Source: Zhengitettix transpicula
Taxonomy: Eukaryota > Arthropoda > Insecta > Orthoptera > Tetrigidae
Length of the DNA: 64,000 nt
Assembly: GCA_037074705.1 (NCBI GenBank)
Contig: CM073591.1
Coordinates: 177,283,432 to 177,347,431, forward strand
Reading direction: 5' to 3'
The notes under the pieces are model-generated. The model had not been told where the DNA came from and made no database searches. It was given only the letters and a program-made list of their open reading frames with translations. Numbering within the stretch: position 1 is the stretch's first letter; every line of letters begins with the position of its first letter. Both the position numbers and the translations under genes were made by a program. Shown one piece after another: positions 49,501 to 58,500 of this stretch.

Positions 49501-52500
49501 ATTTGTGGCTTGACTTAGTCACGAATTCGTCAGAGACTACTGGTAAATACTACACTTATTTATTGCTACATTCGACCAGGCTCGAGCTTTGGAAATGCCT
49601 ACCAACGAAGCCGTCTATCCATATATTGTTGCATCCCGTGCAACCGTCGAGAGTCCATCTAAACTGAAAAATGTTACTTTGTGGAGGGAAGCACCATACT
49701 AGAACTTCGATTCCTGCTAAAAATTCTGAGTGTAGATCATGTGGAAAGAAAGGACACTATCAGCGAGTGTGTAAATCTAAGACCCTAAGTCGTCCTGCGC
49801 CTAATACGGCCGCATCCACTAGCACTTTTGTTTATATTTCAGCGGCGTCTTCAAACGGCCTCCAAGGTAGCATGGTAGAAATTAAAGTAAATGGTGCTAG
49901 ATTGCATGCCTTAATAGACAGTGGCTCTGAAAGGCAAAAAGATGCCACCTCCAGGTACTACCATATTCCGGTAGATTAGTTATCGCTAATTCTGCTTTAT
50001 CAACTGGAATAACTGGCTTGAATTAGAAGACTATACCTATGACAATACTGCGATGTTGATTATGAAAGATCTTTGCTCAAACGTCATTATAGGCCACGAT
50101 GTATTAAAGCTTCATACCTCTGAAAACATTACCTTCCAAGGCCCATAATCCACGCTAGAAATTTGTAGTTTAGCTGTTGCTAGGATGCCTCCAGTTTCAC
50201 TTTTCTCAAATTTAGATCCGAATTATTACGAAATCTCGGAGACTTTCCAACGAAAATAAACTGTTTATACACTCTGAAATTATGAAGTTACTACATGAAA
50301 ATATAGTAGAAGTAATTCGCTTATTATATTGCGGAGTCCCTACGTTACTGGCGACATTACGTAATTGGTCGTCATTTTGAAATTATTACTGATCACCGCT
50401 CTGTTTCATTCAAGTTTAATCATAAGCATTCCAGAATGATTAAGAATGAGAAAATCTTAAAATGGCGCCTCGAACTCTCCTGCTTCATATTTGACGTAAT
50501 TTACCGTCCAGGAAAAGAAAATGTGTCATCTGATGCCCTCTCAAGAATAAGTGCTGTTGTGACCTCTTGTATGGATGCATGCTGCTCTATGCCATCCAAG
50601 CATAACTCGATTAAACCACTGGGTTCATGCCAAGAACCTGACTTAATCTACTGAATATATTAAAAAAATTACAAACTCTTGTACAATCTGTGCTGAACTG
50701 AAACCACGCTTTCATAGATTTCGTAGGACGCTTGATAAAAGCTACTTCGACGTTTGAAAGATTACGTTTGGACTTCAAAGGTCCACTACCTACAAAAGCA
50801 AGGAATGAATATATTATCGACTAGTTTTCGCTATACCATGTACAGATGTGTCAATTAAAACTGTTATTACTCATCTGTTCTCCATTTTTGGAATACCAGC
50901 ATGTCTCCATTCCGATACAGGGGCAGATTTCATTTCACGTGAATTAAGATCATTCTTAAACTGCCAAGGTATTGCTACAACTCGATCTAGCCCTTCAATC
51001 CACAAGGAAATGGTTCAAGTTGAGTGCTACAATGGAATTATATGGAAGACTATTATGAATACACTGCGATGTAACAATCTTAAGACTGAATTTTGAAAAG
51101 AAGTACTGGACTCTGCATTAATTTCAATTCGTTCTCTTCTGTGTACCTCTACGAACGTTACACATCACTAACGAATGTCTAATCAGCCCAGGAGATCGTT
51201 CAATGAAAGTTCTCTACCACTGTCTCAACTAGACATCTTGCTCCTCGAGGAGAAACTCCCATAAGAATTGAAGTGGACCCTAGTGAGAAGATATGTACAC
51301 CTGAGCATCAGTTACCAAACATTCAAGAAGAGGAAATTGGAGATGCCTTGGAATCTGAACAACCACCACCCCTAGAGAACAGCGCCCTACACGCTCAAAA
51401 CGCCTACCTACTTATTTATCTGATTATGTAACTAATTATTAAGGAAAGGGTTGAATCTACTAATATTTTTTGTTCTGTGTTTTTATCTTTGAATGTTCTA
51501 CAGATTATCTTTGATGTGCTGATTGTGCAGTCCTGTTGGTGCATAGTTTGAGTCATGTGAAATATTATTCTGTGCTGAGTTTTATGTTTGTTAAAGCCTT
51601 AATTAAAGAAGGTATTATAAACTTTACTATGGTATTATAAACTTTACAAGCATCTTCCAAACCTTTACGTAATTTAAAACCATCCTCGTCTAAGCGCGAT
51701 ATTTGCATTTTAGTTTGTTTTTATTACTTTCAATTTTCTGTTCACGTTTCTTGAGAGTAGCCATTAGAAGCTACAAAAGAAAATTCTTTTTCCTCTCCAG
51801 TTAAATATTTCGTTTTTTATATAAATTTAATAATTTAATTTGAGGTATATTATAAATAATTTATAATCATTTTAAGTACGAATCTGAATCTTTTTTTTTA
51901 ACTTTATTTAGCAGGGTCTGCAGGTAAAATGCAATTCACTGCTACGATAAGAAGGGATCATATGGGTAAGAGTATTTCGGAGAGAGGATTATGTGAATAT
52001 TTCACACCTCTGGCTGATTACATTGGGTTCAGGTATTTAAAGGTTGACAAATATTTGTGTAAGTCTTGTGGAAGCTTGCGTTAGAGTCTTTTATGGATGT
52101 TTTTTTACCTAGGTTTAATTTCTTTGCACTTTTACACTTCACTATATTTTTAAAAAATTTACTGCTTAGGCTGTGGATGTAGTTTTTTTATAAATGGGAC
52201 CTTTAAATCTTGGTGTATTTGACTGTTTCTTATGAACCACGGGCTGTTAATTGCGATACGTAGAACTGTATTCTGCATGGTTTGAAGTTTCTTGAGCGAA
52301 CTTGTAGGTGCGTTGCTCCAAGCTGGGCAGGCGTATGTAAGAATGGGTCAGAGAATCGAGTTATAAATTAGGAACGAGGATTCAACTCGAAGATGATATC
52401 ACGTGGTAGAGCAGAGAGAGTCTTGCGTAGCACTCATTTAGTTTTTTTATGAGTGTGAACATCTTTGCTTGGCATTTATTAGTGTTAATTTTCATTTTCC

Positions 52501-55500
52501 ATTTTTTATACTAATTACACGTTACATTTACTGCATTCTGAAGGTGTTGAACTGTATTTTCTATTTTGGCGATCTGTGCTAGTATCGCGGTGACGTTCAC
52601 TGTGTGCACGTCGTGCACGTAGAGGTTGAACAAGGTTGGTCCCAATAGGCTCCCTTGGGGAACTCCTGCTTTTGTTGTCTTGATGCTAGATAGTGATGCG
52701 TTGATTCTTACTTTGAACGTCCTGTCGGTCAGGAAGGATTCTATGGTTTTTATTATGCAATCCGGAATGTTTAATTTAATTATTTTATACAAGAGTCCTT
52801 CCAGCCAAACCTTGTTGAAGGCTCTTTCCAGATCTAGAAAGACTGCTGCAGTATATTTCATCTCTTCAAATCCCTTTTCAATAGTCTCTGTTATTCTGAT
52901 GAGTTGGTGAGTAGTCGAGTGTGACTGTCTGAACCCAAACTGATGAGATGGTATAACTTCATGTTCGTGTATGTATTATTGCAGTCTAGTGAGGATCACC
53001 TTCTCTAGTAGCTTGGCTGAAGTGGACAGTAGGCTGATGGCTCTGTAGCTATCAGGGTTATGTTTGTTCTGGTTAGTTTTGTTGATTGGTAAGACGTTTG
53101 ATGTTCTCCGTGCCAGAGGAAAGTATCAAAGTCTTATACAACCGTTACAAATTCAGGTTAAATAGGCTACAGCTTTCTTTGATAAGTTTTTCAATATTTC
53201 GTTGGTTATCAGGTCTGGTCCAGGGGTCTTCCGTTTAGGCAGTCGCTGTATATATAGCTGGATATCTTGAGTAGACGCGGGGATTATATCCATGGTTTCC
53301 CGCATGTGCAATTCAGCTAGCGTGGTTTTTTATTTCGGTAGCAAGTACAGGTTCGTCTCACCTGAGGTAGCCTGCGAGGGATGTTCTCTCGCAGGCAGAA
53401 CCTTGTAGGAGAGATACGAAGGGGCTACCTTTGGGGATGCCTTTTCCTCTCCGTTTTTGAAATAAGGTTCTCACAAGCCGAGGCACCTCGGCCTGTTCCG
53501 AGAGGTGTATGTTCCGGGGCACAGACCTTGGGCATACGGTAAGAGTTGTCCGCTATTCCCATTGGAATAGTCGGCCAGCTGCCTCCTAAACTGGTCGAGA
53601 CACGGAGAAGGGAATGCTGCGTCCCCACAGCAAACTCCTCTCCCGCTATCGGAAGGGCGTGGGACAAGTACCCAATGCCCGACCTACCTGATGCAGGTTT
53701 TTCTAGGGTTTTCCCTGCATTTCTTTAGGCGAATGCCGGGTAGGATCCTTAAAATATAGCCCTTGGCTACCTTCTTCTACCCTTACGCAATCCCCCTTTC
53801 AAATCCCTTCCTATGCTATTAAAGGGGAGTTGTCGCCATGTGGATTCCCCTTATGTAGTCTGTTACCTAAAAACAAACAAAAAAAACAGGTTCGTCTTCG
53901 TCTGCATTTGCTGTAATCACGTTTTCCAGATGTGTGGCCAATATTTCTGTTTTTTCTTCTTCTGAAGAATATATCGTGTTGTTGACTATTAGTAAGTAAA
54001 TGATGCTAGGTTGTCTCAGGAGCCTCTTGGTTGCCTACCACATTGTTGTGTCGCCGGGATGTATTTCTTCTAGGTATCTGTTATATCTTGTTATTCGGAT
54101 ATCGTCCAGCTCTTGTTTAACTATATGGTTTAATCTATTATATATTATTTTGTAGTAAGGTAACCTAGTCCTTTGCCATTTTCTTCTATATCTATTTTTA
54201 GTGTTTATTAGTTTAATTATATGGTCAGGTGTTAGGTTATAAAATTTGGTAGTTCTTTGACACCACACTAGTTACACTATGTATTAACAAGGCTTCTTAG
54301 GGGTCTTATTGCCATAACTATTACATTATTTATATTCCATTTTAAACAGTTGAAACATGGAAGTAAAAAATTACTAATTTTTCTTAATCAATTGCTATAA
54401 GGATCTTTTCTCTCTGGGTAAATTATCGAGGGGAAAAATTATTTGGACAAAAAATAAATATAGTGGCGTATGAACAAAATCTTGTAACAAAAAGTTCATA
54501 TCACATTCTCTTATCTGATATGGTGTAGAACATTCGTAGAAATACCTTCTGTAATACTCCAAACACTATTAGTGATCGTAAACGTTATCAACAATGCTTG
54601 AAGTCTTCTCTCTGATAGTTTTCCAAAACTTTCCACTTTTACATCTAAGATAAATTCACTCATTCTTTTTTTAAAAAACAAAATAAAAAAAACACTACTC
54701 TTCTTTTATTAATTCCCTTCACTTTTCTATAATCCGTTCGTATTACTATTCTAGTTTCGCCGTATTAACTGATTTATCTTTGACTTGTATAACATTGGTC
54801 TGTACTTTTCCGACTGCTCAACTCTTAAACATGTGAACAGCCTTTTATTATAAAAAAATTAATTTTTTCGTTCGTCCAACACGGACATTGACCAGCTATT
54901 CTCAAACTGACCCACACTACATTTTCTCTCCTAGGAGCTCCGCAGCTAACTCTTACTTTTATATATTTATATTTCGTCCGCTTACGACGGACTCTCAGCA
55001 GCTACTGTTTTAAAAAGACAGTCTCCAAAATACTAAATTTCCTCTGTCAGACACTCTCTCTTAAAAATATATCTCAATACATTTAGTCAGCCAAGTCTTC
55101 CCCCGGTGACCCTTCACTGTTTTATCCACCCTCTCTAAAAGAACGTAACATGCATTTTTGTTTTTTAAAAAATAGATTTTAAATAAATTTGAGACTTCAA
55201 AATTTTAGTTCATCACACGGTAGGAAGAAGAATGATTACTGATAACGTGTATGATTCTAACAATGTATTTAATAAAAAACTTTATATGTAACAGGTGTGC
55301 CAGGATCCGATAGATGCCGAACTAGTTTACTTGACTCACGAAATCTTCTCTCGGAACATTTCCGGGCATCTCTACAGAGGGTACGCAATTTCATCTTCCA
55401 AAGAAAGACGAATTCAGGTAAACCGCACGCAGTACACGATTCTATATTTTGTTTAATATGTTATGTTGTAGTTAATTTTAATTTATTCCCATAAATCAAC

Positions 55501-58500
55501 ATTTCTTATATTATAAAAAATAAAACTATATGTTTTGTTATACTGATTATTTACGTCTGCATAGTTTAAAATTATTTTATTAATTTATTATTTTCACGAG
55601 TTTCTGTTCACGTGTGGACCCTCACAAAGTTAACAATAAAGTTCTTAAAAATTAAAGATGTAATTCTACAAAGGTATTAGAGGATAGGCAGAGAAGAGAA
55701 GAAATGACTATCCACGAATACCTATATACAATTAGATCTATAATTTTCAAACTGATGAGGGTCCAAAGCTCGACCGAAACATGTGATATTAAATTAACTT
55801 TAATTTATTATTTATTTTTAATAATCTGCTATTGGCCTTTATGACTAATTAATATTTAGTTGTATGCCCAAGTTATGAAAGCATTCTATTTTGTTTGTAA
55901 AATACTTAAGATAATTAAAATATGCTCATAATATTTAATATAATCTTCCTTAAGAATTATAAACGTAAAAATTAAATATGAAACGTTTGCCTCAAGAGTA
56001 ATATAATTAGATAAATAGGTATCCAAAAACAGACAAAAATAAGTGGTAAATAATATAACTGTGCACATGCACAAGTAATTTATAATTTATCATTTTAATA
56101 ACTATTAGCTACACGACGATAAGATAATACAATATGAAATAGGCTAGAAAAATATCGATCAAAACTTGCGTGAAATTAAAAATTACTTGTGACGCTTCCT
56201 TAAGCCAATCTGACGACACCAAAGTCATCCTCGCACACAAAGTTAGATGTGCTTAAAAATAATGATACCGAGACTAGACACGCATATAAATCAAAAAAAA
56301 TAAAAGTACAGGGAAAAAAGGGTGCAATAAAGGACAGAGTAACGCAGCCACAGGTGACAGATCGACTTCATCCTTACATCTATGTTTTTTTCCCTCTCTT
56401 TTTGGTGCAACTGCCAATAGAAGTGCAAGCAAAACCATCCATTAGGAATTCATTTAAATAAGTTGCGGTACCCGTGTTGTCCAAATGAAGAACTGGAGTA
56501 CGGTGCTGTGATAAAATTGTGCGTAAACGAAGTTTTAAAGATGACACAAATTGATTCCAATATCGCGACTCTTCTCCTTCTATTCTCACTCAATTACAAA
56601 ATACCGTGAATAACGTGGCGTTCGAAATTGCACGTCTCGCATGTGACATAATTTACACATTTAAGGTGTTCTCCTAGCTTACAAGCTTATAAGAGGGGAC
56701 AAAATTAGACGCAGTGTTTGGAAGACTTTCAGTACAATTTTTCCTTTCCTAACTGACATTTTCATTCCGATATTTCTAACCAAATATTGATTAAAATTTT
56801 ATTGACTGTTATCGAAAAAAATTATCATTTTGGTTTGGACAACAAATCGTAATTGAATAGGATATGCATCTAAAACTCTGTTGGCTGTGATACAAGCCAC
56901 AAAATTACGTATGCGTATCTATTTAATACCAGCTGACTGTTGAACGTTGCCCGGATATGTATTTAAATTCGCCCGGAGAAACTCTTGCTATACATTTCAT
57001 TTAACCACCATCAATAGCTTTATTGTTTGGAATGTTTACCGTTAACGTTCTTTACCCCGATCTAACTCCTCGGCAGCTAACTTCAAATAAACCACAATGT
57101 TGACTGACGGTACTTTAACAACTCGAGAATTCTCCTACTATATAAAGTGTGTCCAAAAATCACGCCGAATTAAAAAGCAGTGAAAAATACTTGCTAACTT
57201 AATAAAATCAAAAAATACTCCCGGTACATTGTATGAGTAAAGAAATATAACCTTTATCTACACAAAGATGAAAAATATATCAGTTACCATAAGAAAATCC
57301 AAAATACACCCGGTAACTTAAGGTCAAAAGTACTGTGGGTAACTTTTTGTCAACAACGTCAACCTCCAGTTGCATAATTTTTTGATCTACAATTTATTAC
57401 TGAACGTTGTTTTCAACAGAATGCTTCGTGCTTTTGCCATTATCGAAAGACTGAAATTCGGGGCAAAATTTCGTGGTTTTAGGCCGCAGAAACTTTTCCG
57501 GAGGCCTTTAAAATTGCAGAACTTGGTTTTTCACTAATGACCTCAACGTATACAAGTGGGGGAAAAAATAAAATACCCGACCTTTTGCGCGGCAAGATGT
57601 ATATAACTACTGGGCTAATTAGTGGGCTACATTTGTATATCGTATCTGAAGAAAATAAATTTTGAGACTTGGAAGGTTATATTTATTTTTTTACTAAATG
57701 CAACTAAATGTAAATTACTTTGAAACTAAGTTTTTCTAAAAATTATAATAATAAAAAATGTTTAATTGAAATCGAAAAAATATTTCCATAATTTTTCTCA
57801 GATATTATCATCCTGAATAAAATATGCTAGATTCGTTATGGACATTATCTCAACAGAGACTTTCTATTCCTGTGTACACTTTTATTCTTTATGCAATTGG
57901 CAACTAATTTTAGCTATGAAAATAAAATATTATTATGGAGATTTAGGTACTTATATTTCATCCAATTGTAGAAAGTAAAAATTTCCTCTATAAGTAGTGG
58001 TTCTTATATGTCTTTAATGAGTCTAATATGTTATAATTATTGATAATTAATGCAGAAATAATTTATCATTATTGCTAACTAAACTTGCATATTTCACATT
58101 CATAATTCAGAATAAAAATTTTTTCATGTAAGTTATCCAAGTCTCATATATAAATATTAATATTCACTCTAGCAAGTAATTGTATTCAAAGTGTCTGCTA
58201 GAAGACGATGGCAGTGAACGTCATCAAAACGTCACTCGGATAGAAGCCCGAGAAGACTATTCATTCTCTACGCCGAAAAAGACTACATTCTTTATTAATT
58301 GTAGTCTACATATATTTCTTATTATTATAGTGAAAAATTATAATTTGTCAATACAATATATTAATTGGTTTTTCTAGGACTACCGAATTGAAAATTTACG
58401 ACCTGTCTTGCTGATTTTGTCTTCAGATGGATCATTCACATTCTCTAAATACTATGAGTCTCTGAAAGAGATACCTTCATTTGGAACTACAATTGATAGA

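Noticed and set aside
54278..55150. Additional LTR in intron 7
   Set aside because: TG..CA ends exist but flanks do not match and similarity to other LTRs is weak; kept only as a low-confidence note.
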